In this document: one piece after another, positions 33,661 through 47,238 of the stretch | Layout of the letters: each line of letters begins with the position of its first letter | Numbering within the stretch: position 1 is the stretch's first letter | Origin: Symsagittifera roscoffensis | Lineage: Eukaryota > Xenacoelomorpha > Acoela > Convolutidae | DNA length: 64,000 nucleotides | Direction of reading: 5' to 3' | Assembly: GCF_963678635.1 (NCBI RefSeq) | Contig: NC_087062.1 | Span: 82,608,012-82,672,011 of the forward strand | Notes under the pieces: generated by a model | Database searches by the model: none | Told to the model about the DNA's origin: nothing | Seen by the model: the letters and a program-made list of their open reading frames with translations, nothing else | Translations under genes and position numbers: made by a program

Positions 33661-34910
33661 CGACGTATTTTTCCACTGTGATCGAATTATGTTTCGACTG
33701 TGCTCGACTTATGTTTCGACTGTGCTCGACTTACGTGCTTGACCTATAATTCGACTGTGCTCAACCCATGTTTCGACTGTGCTCGACATATGTTTCGACT
33801 ATGCTTGACCTATGCTTCGACTGTGCTTGAGTTATGTTTCAACTGTGCTCGACCCATGTTTCGACAGTGCTTGAGCTATGTTACGACTGTGCTCGATCTA
33901 TGTTTCCACTAGGATCGACCAATGTTTAGACAGTGCTCGAGCTATGTTTGAACTGTGCTCGACCTATGATTCCAAAAAGCTCGACCTTTGTTTCGGCCGC
34001 AACCTATGTTTCCACCAGGCTCGATCTATGTTTCGACTTTCCTCGACCTATCTTTCCACTAGGTTCAACCTATGTTTCGATTGTGCTCAAAATATGCTTC
34101 GACTGTGCTTGACCTATGCTTCCAGTGTGCTTGACTTGTGTATCGACTGTGCTCGACCCATGTTTCGACTGTGCTTGAGCTCTGTTACGCCTGTGCTCAA
34201 CCTATGTTTCCACTAGGATCGATCTATTTTACCACTGTGATCGACTCATGTTTCGACTGTGATCGACTTATGTTTCGACTGTGCTCGACGTATTTTTCCA
34301 CTGTGATCGAATTATGTTTCGACTGTGCTCGACTTATGTTTCGACTGTGCTCGACTTATGTGCTTGACCTATAATTCGATCGTGCTCAACCCATGTTTCG
34401 ACTGTGCTCGACATATGTTTCGACTATGCTTGACCTATGCTTCGACTGTGCTTGAGTTATGTTTCAACTGTGCTCGACCCATGTTTCGACAGTGCTTGAG
34501 CTATGTTACGACTGTGCTCGATCTATGTTTCCACTAGGATCGACCAATGTTTAGACAGTGTTCGAGCTATGTTTGAACTGTGCTCGACCTATGATTCCAA
34601 AAAGCTCGACCTTTGTTTCGGCCGCAACCTATGTTTCCACCAGGCTCGATCTATGTTTCGACTTTCCTCGACCTATCTTTCCACTAGGTTCAACCTATGT
34701 TTCGATTGTGCTCGAAATATGTTTCGACTGTGCTTGACCTATGCTTCCAGTGTGCTTGACTTGTGTATCGACTGTGCTTGAGCTCTGTTACGCCTGTGCT
34801 CAACCTATGTTTCCACTAGGCTCGATCTATGTTACCACTGTGCTCGACTCATGTTTCCACTAGCCTGGACTTATGTTTTCGATTGTGCTCGACACAGGTT
34901 TCGACTGTGC
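33661..34910 (+). repeat. 22-bp satellite, block 3: 625-bp duplication
   Basis: CGACGTATTTTTCCACTGTG occurs at about 33661 and 34286. The 625 bp between them are repeated almost unchanged, with drifted monomers such as CTATGATTCCAAAAAGCTCG. 625 is not a multiple of 22, because individual monomers have indels. Confidence 0.9.
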
Positions 34911-37900
34911 TTGACCTATAATTCGATTGTGCTCGACATATGTTTCGATTTTGTTTGACCTATGCTTTCTCTGTGCTTGACTTTTATTTCGACTGTGCTC
35001 GACCCATGTTTTTTTTTCTGTGCTCGATCTAAGTTTCAACTGTGCTCCACTTATGTTTCGACTGTGCCCAACCTACAGTTCGACTGGTCTCGACCTATGT
35101 TTCAACAAGAATTGACCTATGTTTCAACTGTGCTCGAACTATGTTTCCACAAGGCTCGAATTTGTTTCGACTGTGCTCGATCTATGTTTCCACTAGGCTC
35201 GGTCTATGTTTTTCGAATGTGCTCGAAATATAATTCGTCTGTGCTTGACTTATAATTCGGTTAAGCTTGATTTAAGTTTCGACTGTGCTCACCCAGGTTT
35301 CGACTATGCTCGAGGTAGGTTTCGACTATCATCGATCCATGTTTTCACTAGGCTCGACCATCGTTTCGACTGTGCTCGACCTAGGTTTTCTTTCAGGCTC
35401 GACCCATGTTTCGACTCCGCTTGACCTTTGTTTTGTTTCGACTGTGCTCGACTTATCTTTTGACAGTGCTCGACTTATGTTTCGACTGTGCTCGAGCTAT
35501 GATTCGACTGTGCTAGACCAATGTTTTGACTGAGCTTGACCTATGTTTCGACCGTGCCCGACTTAGGTTTCGGCTGTGCTTGACCTACCATTTGACTGGT
35601 CTCGACCTATGTTTCCACTAGGCACAGCCTATGTTTTTCGATTGTGCTCGACATATGTTTCGTCTGTGCTTGACTTATAATTCGGTTAAGCTTGACTTAT
35701 GTATCGACTGTGCTAATCCAGGTTTCGACTATGCTCGAACTTTGTTTCGACTGTGCTCGACCTATGTTTCTACTAGGTTCGGCCTATGTTTTTCGATTGT
35801 GCTCGACATATGTTTCGTCTGTGCTTGACTTATAAATCTGTTAAGCTTGACTTATATTTCGACAGTGCTGACCCAGGTTTCGACTATGCTCGAGGTAGGT
35901 TTTCTTTAGGCTCGACTCATTTTTCGACTCCGCTTGACTTTTGTTTCGTTTCGACTGTGCTCGACTTATCTTTTGACAGTGCTCGACTTATGTTTCGACT
36001 GTGCTCGACTTATGTTTCGACTGTGCTCGAGCTTTGATTCGACTGTGCTAGACCAATGTTTTGACTGAGCTTGACCTATGTTTCGACTGTGCCCGACTTA
36101 GGTTTCGACTGTGCTTGACCTACAATTCGACTGGTCTCGACCTATGTTTCCACTAGGCTTGGCCTATGTTTTTCGATTGTGCTCGACATATGTTTCGTCT
36201 GTGCTTGACTTATAATTCGGTTAAGCTTGACTTATGTTTCGACTGTGCTGATCCAGGTTTCGACTATGCTCGAACTTTGTTTCGACTGTGCTCGACCTAT
36301 GTTTCCACTAGGCTCGGCCTATGTTTCGACTGTGCTCGAGCTTTGATTCGACTGTGCTAGACCAATGTTTTGACTGAGCTTGACTTATGTTTCGACTGTG
36401 CTGACCCAGGCTTCGACTATGCTCGAGGTAGGTTTTCGTTTAGGCGCGACCCATGTTTCGACTCCGCTTGACTTTTGTTTTGTTTCGACTGTGCTCGACT
36501 TATCTTTTGACAGTGCTCGACTTATGTTTCGACTGTGCTCGAGCTATGTTTCGACTGTGCTAGACCAATGTTTTGACTGAGCTTGACCTATGTTTCGACT
36601 GTGCCCGACTTAGGTTTCGACTGTGCCCGACCTACAATTCGACAGGTCTCGAGCTATGTTTCAAATAGAATCGACCTTTTTTTGACTGTGCTCCACCTAT
36701 GTTTTTACTAGGCTCGACCTCTGTTTCGACTCCGCTTGACTTTTGTTTTGTTTCGACTGTACTCGATTTATCTTTTGACAGTGCTCGACTTATGTTTCGA
36801 CTGTGCTCGAGCTATGTTTCGACTGTGCTAGACCAATGTTTTGACTGTGCTCGACCAATGTTTCGACTGCGCCCGACTTAGATTTCGACTGTGCTTGACC
36901 TACAATTCGACTGGTCTCGACCTATGATTCAACTAGTATCGACACAGGTTTCGACTGCGCTTGACCTATAAATCGATTGTGCTCGACATCTGTTTCGACT
37001 TTGCTTGACCTATGCTTCGTCTGTGCTTGGCTTTTATTTTCACTAGGCTCGACCTTCGTTTCGACTGTGCTCGACCTAGGTTTTCTTTTAGGCTCGACCA
37101 ATGTTTCGACTCCGCTTGACTTTTGTTTCGACTGTGCTCAACTTATCTTTTGACAGTGCTCGACTTATGTTTCGACTGTGCTCGAGCTATGTTTCGACTG
37201 TGCTAGACCAAAGTTTTCACTGAGCATGACCTATGTTTCGACTGTGCCCGACCTCGGTTTCGACTGTTCCCGACCTACAATTCGACGGGTCTCGGTCAAT
37301 GTTTTAACTAGAATCGACCTTTTTTCGACTGTGCTCAACCTATGTTTTTACTAGGCTCGACCTCTGTTTCGACTCCGCTTGACTTTTTTTTTTGTTCGAC
37401 TGTGATCGATTTATCTTTTGACAGTGCTCGACTTATGTTTCGACTGTGCTCGAGCTATGTTTCGACTGTGCTAGACCAATGTTTTGACTGAGCTTGACTT
37501 ATGTTTCGACTGTGCCCGACTTAGATTTCGACTGTGCTTGACCTAAAATTCGACTGGTCTCGACCTATGATTCAACTAGTCTCGACACAGGTTTCGACTG
37601 TGCTCGAGATAAGTTTCGACTATCATCGATCCGTGTTTTCACCAGGCTCGACCTTCGTTTCGACTGTGCTCGACCTAGGTTTCCTTTAGGCTCGACCCAT
37701 GTTTCGACTCCGCTTGACTTTTGTTTTGTTTCGACTGTGCTCGACTTATCTTTTGACAGTGCTCGACTTATGTTTCGACTGTGCTCGAGCTATGATTCGA
37801 CTGTGCTAGACCAATGTTTTTACTAGGCTCGACCTCTGTTTCGACTCCGCTTGACTTTTTTTTTGTTTCGACTGTGATCGATTTATCTTTCGACTGTGCT

Positions 37901-40900
37901 CGACTTATGTTTCGACTGTGCTCGAGCTATGATTCGACTGTGCTAGACCAATGTTTTGACTGAGCTTGACCTATGTTTCGACTGTGCCCGACTTAGGTTT
38001 CGACTGTGCTTGACCTACAATTCGACTGGTCTCGACCTATGTTTCCACTAGGCTCGGCCTATGTTTTTTGATTGTGCTCGACATATGTTTCGTCTGTGCT
38101 TGACTCATAATTCGGTTAAGCATGACTTAGGTTTCGACTGTGCTGATCCAGGTTTTGACTATGCTCGAACTTTGTTTCGACTGTGCTCGACCTATGTTTC
38201 CACTAGGCTCGGCCTATGTTTTTCGATTGTGCTCGACATATGTTTCGTTTGTGCTTGACTTATAATTCGGTTAAGCTTGACTTATGTTTCGACTGTGCTG
38301 ACCCAGGTTTCGACTATGCTCGAGGTAGGTTTCGACTATCATCGAACCATGTTTTCACTAGGCTCGACCTTCGTTTCGACTGTGCTCGACCTAGGTTTTC
38401 TTTTAGGCTCGATCGACCCATGTTTCGACACCGCTTGACTTTTGTTTTATTTCGACTGTGCTCGACTTATCTTTTGACAGTGCTCGACTTATGTTTCGAC
38501 TGTGCTCGAGCTATGTTTCGACTGTGCTAGACCAATGTTTTGACTGAGCTTGACCTATTTTTCGACTGTGCCCGACTAAGGTTTCGACTGTGCCCGACCT
38601 ACAATTCGACAGGTCTCGAGCTATGTTTCAACTAGAATCGACCTATATTTCAACTGTGCTCGACCTATGTTTCCACAAGGATCGACCTTTTTTCGACTGT
38701 GCTCCACCTATGTTTACTATGCTCGACCTCCGTTTCGACTCCGCTTGACTTTTGTTTTGTTTCGACTGTGCTCGATTTATCTTTTGACAGTGCTCGACTT
38801 ATGTTTCGACTGTGCTCGAGCTATGTTTGGACTGTGCTAGACCAATGTTTTGACTGTGCTCGACCTATGTTTCGACTGCGCCCGACTTAGATTTCGACTG
38901 TGCTTGACCTACAATTCCACTGGTCTCGACCTATGATTCAACTAGTCTCGACACAGGTTTCGACTGTGCTTGACCTATAATTCCATTGTGCTCGACATAT
39001 GTTTCGACTTTGCTTGACCTATGCTTCGTCTAAGCTTGGCTTATATTTTGACTCTGTTCGACCCATGTTTTGACTGTGCTCGATCTAAGTTTCAACTGTG
39101 CTCGACTTATGTTTCGACTGTGCCCGACCTACAATTCGACAGGTCTCGAGCTATATTTCAACTGTGCTCGACATATGTTTCCACAAGGCTCGACCTTTGT
39201 TTCGACTGTGCTCCACCTATGTTTTCACTAGGCTCGACCTCTGTTCCGACTCCGCTTGACTTTTGTTTTGTTTCGACTGTGCTCGACTTATCTTTTGACA
39301 GTGCTCGACTTATGTTTCGACTGTGCTCGAGATAAGATTCGACTGTGCTAGACCTATGATTTGACTGAGCTTGACCTATGTTTCGACTGTGCCCGACTTA
39401 GGTTTCGACTGTGCTTGACCTACAATTCGACTGGTCTCGACCTATGTTTCCACTAGGCTCGGCCTATGTTTTTCGATTATGCTCGACATATGTTTCGTCT
39501 CTGCTTGACTTATAATTCTGTTAAGCTTGACTTATTTTTCGACTGTGCTGACCCAGGTTTCGACTATGCTCGAGGTAGGTTTCGACTATCCTCGATCCAA
39601 GTTTTCACTAGGCTCGACCTTCGTTTCGACTGTGCTCGACCTAGGTTTCCTTTAGGCTCGACCCATGTTTCGACTCCGCTTGACTTTTGTTTTGTTTCGA
39701 CTGTGCTCGACTTATCTTTTGACAGTGCTCGATTTATGTTTCGACTGTGCTCGAGCTATGTTTCGACTGTGCTAGACCAATATTTTGACTGTGCTCGACC
39801 TATGTTTCGACTGTGCCCAACTTAGGTTTCGACTGTGCTTGACCTACAATTCGACTGGTCTCGACCTATGATTCAACTAGTCTCGACACAGGTTTCGACT
39901 TTGCTTGACCTATGCTTCGTCTGTGTTTGACTTATATTTTGACTCTGCTCGACCCATGTTTTGACTGTGCTCATTCTAAGTTTCAACTGTGCTCGACTTA
40001 TGTTTCGACTGTGCCCGACCTACAATTCGCCAGGTCTCGAGCTATTTTTCAACTAGAATCGACCTATATTTCAACTGTGCTCGACCTATGTTTCCACAAG
40101 GCTCGACCTTTGTTTCGACTGTGGTCCACCTATGTTTTCACTAGGCTCGACCTCTGTTCCGACTCCGCTTGACTTTTGTTTTGTTTCGACTGTGCACGGC
40201 TTATCATTTCCCAGTGCTCGACTTATGTTTCGACTGTTTTCGAGATAAGTTTCGACTGTGCTGGACCTATGATTTGACTGAGCTTGACCTATGTTTCGAC
40301 TGTGCCCGACTTAGGTTTCGACTGTGCCCGACCAACAATTCGCCAGGTCTCGAGCTATGTTTCAACTATAATCGACCTTTATTTCAACTGTGCTCGACCT
40401 ATGTTTCCACAAGGCTCGACCTTTGTTTCGACTGTGGTCCACCTATGTTTTCACTAGGCTCGACCTCTGTTCCGACTCCGCTTGACTTTTGTTTTGTTTC
40501 GACTGTGCACGGCTTATCAATTCCCAGTGCTCGACTTATGTTTCGACTGTTTTCGAGATAAGTTTCGACTGTGCTGGACCTATGATTTGACTGAGCTTGA
40601 CCTATGTTTCGACTGTGCCCGACTTAGGTTTCGACTGTGCCCGACCTACAATTCGCCAGGTCTCGAGCTATGTTTCAACTATAATCGACCTATATTTCAA
40701 CTGTGCTCGACCTATCTTTCCACAAGGCTCGACCTTTGTTTCGACTGTGCTCAACCTATGTTTTTACTAGGCTCGACCTCTGTTTCGACTCCGCTTGACT
40801 TTTTTTTTGTTTCGACTGTGCTCGATTTATCTTTTGACAGTGCTCGACTTATGTTTCGACTGTGCTCGAGCTATGTTTCGACTGTGCTAGACCAATGTTT

Positions 40901-41160
40901 TGGCTGAGCTTGACCTATGTTTCGACTGTGCCCGACTTAGATTTCGAATGTGCCCGACCTACAATTCGACAGGTCTCGAGCTATGTTTCAACTAGAATTG
41001 ACCTATATTTCAACTGTGCTCGACCTATGTTTTTACTAGGCTCGACCTATGTGTTTCGACTCCGCTTGACTTTTGTTTTGTTTCGACTGTGCTCGACTTA
41101 TCTTTTGACAGTGCTCGACTTATGTTTCGACTGTTTTCGAGATAAGTGTCGACTGTGCTA
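34911..41160 (+). repeat. 22-bp satellite, block 4: irregular higher-order units
   Basis: Drifted monomers with markers GACTCCGCTTGACTTTTGTT (about sixteen occurrences, e.g. 35415, 36470, 39250, 40161, 40474) and CACTAGGCTCGGCCTATG. Spacing varies from about 260 to 540 bp; one clean unit of 313 bp is seen between 40161 and 40474. Monomer length varies by a few bases. Confidence 0.93.
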
Positions 41161-41815
41161 GACCTATGTTTCGACTGTGCCCGACTTAGGTTTCGACTGT
41201 GCTTGTCTACAATTCGACTGGTTAGATCTATGATTCAACTAGGCTGGACCTATGTTTCGTTTGTGCTCGACCTATGTTTCCACTAGGCTCGACCTATGTT
41301 TCGGTTGTGCTCGACATAAGTTTCGACTGTGCTTGACCAATGTTTCGACTGTACTCGACTGATGTTTCGACTGTGCTTGTCGTATTTTTCGACTGTGCTT
41401 GACTTTTTTGTTACTGTGCTCGACCTATGTTTCGACTGTATTCGACATATGTTTCAACTGTGCTCGACCTATGTATCGACTGTGCTTGAATTGTTTTTTG
41501 AATGTGCTTGAGAAATGTTTCGACTGTGCTCGACCTATGTTTCGACTGTGCTTGAATTATTTTTCGACTGTGCTTGACCAATGTTTCGACTGTACTCGAC
41601 TGATGTTTCGACTGTGCTTGTCGTATTTTTCGACTGTGCTCGACCTATGTTTCGAATGTGCTCGACCTATGTTTCGTCTGTGCTTGAGTCATGTTTCGAC
41701 TGTGCTTGACCAATGTATCGACGGTGCTCGACCTACGTTCCGACTTTGCTCGAACTTTGTTTGGACTCTCTCAACCGAAATCAGGTATCTTTCGACTTTG
41801 TGCTCGATTTAAAAT
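41161..41815 (+). repeat. 22-bp satellite, block 5 (right edge)
   Basis: Standard monomers return, including a repeated TTCGACTGTACTCGACTGATG marker at about 41344 and 41586, and decay from 41750 onwards. Confidence 0.9.
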
Positions 41816-41881
41816 GCGGGCTTAAATGACTTAAAGTTGCCTAAATGACCGGGAAATTTCAATAGCAAAACTGCACGTGCC

Positions 41882-41914
41882 CGACTTTCAAAGTCGAAAC
41901 GTAAGTCGAGCACC
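41882..41914 (-). repeat. Palindrome plus one inverted satellite monomer
   Basis: CGACTTT-C-AAAGTCG is a near-perfect palindrome. It runs into CGAAACGTAAGTCGAGCACC, the reverse complement of a satellite monomer, about 70 bp outside the array. Confidence 0.8.
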
Positions 41915-41915
41915 T

Positions 41916-42970
41916 CGTACCGGGAAATTTTTTTGAACCTACTACTTTTCGCTGTCAAGTTACCCCGATGCTAGCTTTACGCTACCACACACACTGTATG
42001 ACACATCAATCAAATATATATGGGAAAACGGTATTGGAATCTTGCATTATTGTTCAAATCTCAGAGAAACGTATATTTAAATCAAAGTGTAGATTCGAAA
42101 TTGAAAACGAATTTCTTGACAATTTTTGGCTTCTCTTCGAATCTGTTTTGTTAATGATTGCTGTAATAACGCTGGGTCAGCACTGATTTACTCTGCGACG
42201 TCAGTTTGGAAACTGTACTTTAAATACAAAAAGCGTTGAAAACTTAAGTATTCAAAAAAAAAACGAAAAAAAGAAAAGACGATTCGGCATTTTATTCAGC
42301 TAAAACTTGTAAAAAAAAATATTGGGTCAAGTTTATTGTGAAGATCCATTTAAGCAAGAGCTGGGGAAAAACTAAAGTGCAGCGATTGCCTTTTTTGCGT
42401 TTCTCATTTAGATCTATAATTTTTAAATTTTCAAAAAAGACTATCATTGTCTCTAGCACAATATCAAAAAGACAAGGAGATTTTTTGTGGGATCTACTTA
42501 ACAAGCGCTCTCCTTTTAATATCTACTAAATAAATGCCACCCTTAAAAATAAAAGCAGTAGCCCGGGTTGACCTCAATAGACAAAATATGCTAATTGTAC
42601 AATTCCATACTTTTAATCTATGGAAAATGGTCATTCAAATTTCATAAATTTTGAAAAATGATTTTAAACGAAATCTAAAGGTAGTTTTTTTGTTGTTTTG
42701 TCATTAAAATTGTGTCTCCGGTCTCCCCATAAACAAATTGATATGAAAAAAAAATGCTAACCACTTAAATTCCAAAAAAAAAATTGCATGATTATCAAAT
42801 TTTTTTTTTTCAAAATAGCCCTGAACAATAAATTCATGTGAGGGAAAAACAATTAAGCGTTATTTGGGTTGCTACAACTGAAAAACTCATTTTTTTGTTT
42901 CTGAAAAAAATGCTAGTCATAAAATTTCCATATTTGAGAACTGAATGACTAGCAATTTTTTAAAAAATAA
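41916..42970. other. AT-rich non-coding between satellite and tandem units
   Basis: The open frame at 41968-42186 has a hydrophobic end but no recognised domain or clear splice sites. Nothing else supported. Confidence 0.35.
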
Positions 42971-44275
42971 ATGAACTCAAAAAAGGATACTTCTCACGTG
43001 CGTTAATGTCAGGATTTATAAAAAATCTTGTTTATGTTTAATGATTTTTTCTAACTTAAGTGTCAATTGTGAGTTTTATATAGAACTGTTGTGTACTGTA
43101 TCTGGATTATTCAGCTCGCTAACAGGTTTTTTCTGAGGTTTTTTTTTCTGAAGCAGTTCCGCCTGGTATGGATTGCCCATAGGAATAAATAGGAACTGAT
43201 TTGCTTTCTCAGCAAGTGAGGAGAATTTACTATGAGAAAACAATTTTTCTCCGGTTTTTCTTTCCTTTTAGGAGATTGCTCGTCGTATGCGATGGGTTTT
43301 ATAGTAGTTTGTACCTCATTTTTCTGGATTTTCAATTTTACTATACCAAAAAACTCTAATTTCACATTTCCCATATATGAAGAAGTTCTAGCCATACATT
43401 TTCCATATATGAAAAAGCAAGGCATAAAATTTCCAGATATGAAAAAATACTAATCATAGACATTTTATGCAGCTTTTTGTTCATGGAATTGCATGAAAAG
43501 TGTATGATTAGCACTTTTCCATATGTGGAAATCGTATAAACAGCATTTTTGGTACTTTTGGGAATTTAGCACTAAAATTCATGAGCTTCGCATTTAAAAT
43601 TCAGTTTTTGCTGCAATCTGATTGGCTGAGTTAAACATCCTCGTCTACTTAAGAATTGCCCCCTATTTCATCAAAATGTGTCAAATGGGCTATTTTTTCA
43701 TTAGAAAATATAATGTTTCTCATAAAGTCAAAAATGAGCAAAGGAAACACAAACCCGAGTATAAATAATTCGCTATTCCCTCCCAGTCCGAACATTAATA
43801 ACCGCATAGTTGTTATTAAAAGAACTAAAATTACTGTTCAGTATAATTATTTGGATCTCCATGATATGATTCGTATCTCCATGTGAAGCAAATTGTCTGC
43901 AAAGAGAACCTTTTTTGTCATCGAGAAAAAGATTTGTTTTTGCAATTTAAAGATCTGGTGTGAAATATTTTGTTTGGCTTTCTAAAGTGTCGTCAGCTAG
44001 AATCCCTCGGCTACCTCGTATGACCATTTCAAATAATTAAATGCGCCGTTGACTAAATTAAACAGAAAGTGTAGTAGAAAACTTTTTGACAAGCTTAGTC
44101 GCCAATCGAAAATCACGCACTACAAACATCTTAGTAAAAAAAACAGACGAGAATCAATTTTTACCAGTCCTTGCAAATATTAATAATTTTCGACATATTA
44201 TTAATCAAAGACCCTCCTCTATGTTTTGTTTTCGCGCTAAATGAGAACTGGATGACTTGCTTTTTTAAGAAATAA
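42971..44275. repeat. 1.3-kb tandem unit 1
   Basis: Begins ATGAACTCAAAAAAGGATAC. It contains CAGTTCCGCCTGGTATGGAT, several CATATATGAAAAA blocks, GCTGCAATCTGATTGGCTGA and CCCGAGTATAAATAATTCGC...CAGTCCGAACATTAATAA. The last block resembles a drifted head of the Helentron-like family. The short frames repeated from unit to unit show no domain. Confidence 0.9.
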
Positions 44276-45582
44276 ATGAACTCAAAAAAGAATACTTCTC
44301 ACGTGCGTTAAAGTCAGGATTTATATAAAATCTTGTTGATGTTTAATGATTTTTTCTAACTTAACTGTCAATTGTGAGTTCTATATAGAACTGTTTTGTA
44401 CTGTATCTGGGTTATTCAGCTCGCTAACAGGTTTTTTTTGAGGTTTTTTTTTCTGAAGCAGTTCCGCCTGGTATGGATTGCCCATAGGAATAAATAGGAA
44501 CTGATTTGCTTTCTCAGCAAGTGAGGAGAATTTACTATGAGAAAACAATTTTTCTCCGGTTTTTTTTTCCTTTTAGGAGATTGCTCGTCGTATGCGATGG
44601 ATTTTATAGTATTTGTACCTCATTTTTCTGGATTTTCAATTTTTTTTATACCAAAAAACTCTAATTTCACATTTCCCATATATGAAGAAATTCTAGTCAT
44701 ACATTTTCCATATATGAAAAAGCAAGGCATAAAATTTTCAGATATGAAAAAATACTAATCATAGACATTTTATGCAACTTTCTGTTCATGGAATTGCATG
44801 AAAAGTGTATGATTAGCACTTTTCCATATGTGGAAATCGTATAAACAGCATTTTTGGTACTTTTGGGAATTTAGCACTAAAATTCATGAGCTTCGCATTT
44901 AAAATTCAGTTTTTGCTGCAATCTGATTGGCTGAAAGTTAAACATCCTCGTCTACTTAAGAATTGCCCCCTATTGCATCAAAATGTGTCAAATGGGCTAT
45001 TTTTTCATTAGAAAATATAATGTTTCTCATAAAGTCAAAAATGAGCAAAGGAAACACAAACCCTAGTATAAATAATTCGCTATTCCCTCCCAGTCCGAAC
45101 ATTAATAACCGCATAGTTGTTATTAAAAGAACTAAAATTACTGTTCAGTATAATTATTTGGATCTCCATGATATGATTCGTATCTCCATGTGAAGCAAAT
45201 TGTCTGCAAAGAGAACCTTTTTTGTCATCGAGAAAAAGTTTTTGTTTTGCAATTTAAAGATCTGGTGTGAAATATTTTGTTTGGCTTTCTAAAGTGTCGT
45301 CAGCTAGAATCCTTCGGCTACCTCGTATGACCATTTCAAATAATTAAATGCGCCGTTGACTAAATTAAACAGAAAGTGTAGTAGAAAACTTTTTGACAAG
45401 CTTAGTCGCCAATCGAAAATCACGCACTACAAACATCTTACTAAAAAAAACAGACGAGAATCAATTTTTACCAGTCCTTGCAAATATTAATAATTTTCGA
45501 CATATTATTAATCAAAGACCCTCCTCTATGCTTTGTTTTCGCGCTAAAGGAGAACTGGATGACTTGCTTTTTTAAGAAATAA
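44276..45582. repeat. 1.3-kb tandem unit 2
   Basis: 1,307 bp, nearly identical to unit 1 throughout. Confidence 0.92.
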
Positions 45583-47238
45583 ATGAACTCAAAAAAGAAT
45601 ACTTCTCACGTGCGTTAAAGTCAGGATTTATATAAAATCTTGTTGATGTTTAATGATTTTTTCTAACTTAACTGTCAATTGTGAGTTCTATATAGAACTG
45701 TTTTGTACTGTATCTGGATTATTCAGCTCGCTAACAGGTTTTTTTTGAGGTTTTTTTTTCTGAAGCAGTTCCGCCTGGTATGGATTGCCCATAGGAATAA
45801 ATAGGAACTGATTTGCTTTCTCAGCAAGTGAGGAGAATTTACTATGAGAAAACAATTTTTCTCCGGTTTTTTTTTCCTTTTAGGAGATTGCTCGTCGTAT
45901 GCCATGGATTTTATAGTAGTTTGTACCTCATTTTTCTGGATTTTCAATTTTTTTTATACCAAAAAACTCTAATTTCACATTTCCCATATATGAAAAAGCA
46001 AGGCATAAATTTTTCAGATATGAAAAAATACTAATCATAGACATTTTATGCAACTTTCTGTTCATGGAATTGCATGAAAAGTGTATGATTAGCACTTTTC
46101 CATATGTGGAAATCGTATAAACAGCATTTTTGGTACTTTTGGGAATTTAGCACTAAAATTCATGAGCTTCGCATTTAAAATTCAGTTTTTGCTGCAATCT
46201 GATTGGCTGAAAGTTAAACATCCTTATCTACTTAAGAATTGCCCCCTATTGCATCAAAATGTGTCAAATGGGCTACTTTTTCATTAGAAAATATAATGTT
46301 TCTCATAAAGTCAAAAATGAGCTAAGAAAAAAGAAACCCGAGTATAAATAATTCGCTATTCCCTCCCAGTCCGAACATTAATAACCGCATAGTTGTTATT
46401 AAAAGAACTAAAATTACTGTTCAGTATAATTATTTGGATCTCCTTTTTCCTTTTTAGAGATTGCTCGTCGTATGCGATGGGTTTTATAGTAGTTTGTACC
46501 TCATTTTATTGGATTTTCAATTTTTAAAAATTGCTACCCATCAAACTTTATTATGTGAAAACTCTAATTTCACATTTCCCATGTATGAAGAAATTCTAGC
46601 CATACATTTTCTATATTTGAAAACAAACTAGGTCTACAAATTCCATATATGAAAAATTACTAATCATAGACCTTACATGCAACTTTCTGTACCTATGGAA
46701 TTGGACAAACAAACCCGAGTATAAATAGTTCGCTATTCCCTCCCAGTCGAAACATTAACAACCTCATAGTTGTTATAAAAAGAACTTAAATTACTGTTCA
46801 GTAGAATTATTCGGATCTGCATGATATTATTCGTATCTCCATGCGAAGCAAATTGTCTGCAAAGACAACCTTTTTTGTCATCGAGAAAAAATTTTTGTTT
46901 TGCAATTTAAAGATCTGGTATGAAATATGTTGTTTGGCTTTCTGAAGTGTCGTCAGCTAGAATCCTTCGGCTACCTCGTATGACCATTTCAAACAATTAA
47001 ATGCGCCGTTGACTAAATTAAACAGAAAGTGTAGAAGAAAACGTTTTGACAATTTTAGTCGAAAACAATCGATAATCACGGACTGCAAACATCTTACTAA
47101 TAAAAAAAAAAAACAGACGAGAATCATTTTTACCAGTCCTTATTAATTATTTTCGACATGTTATTATTGAAAGACCCGTCTCTATGCTTTGTTTTCACGC
47201 TAAATGAGAACTGGATGACTTGCATTTTTAAGAAATAA
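45583..47238. repeat. 1.3-kb tandem unit 3, with internal partial duplication
   Basis: 1,656 bp. After TTATTTGGATCTCC (about 46440) the sequence jumps back to GAGATTGCTCGTCGTATGCG. At about 46705 it jumps forward to ACAAACCCGAGTATAAATAG, so part of the unit is present twice and part once. Confidence 0.85.

Noticed and set aside
30598-41812. Dozens of plus-strand open frames of 60-170 codons over the satellite
   Set aside because: All follow from a 22-bp monomer with no stop in any plus frame; frames overlap each other in all three phases and start at every ATG of the monomer.
30395-41815. CRISPR array
   Set aside because: The repeated units are contiguous with no unique spacers and the context is animal DNA.
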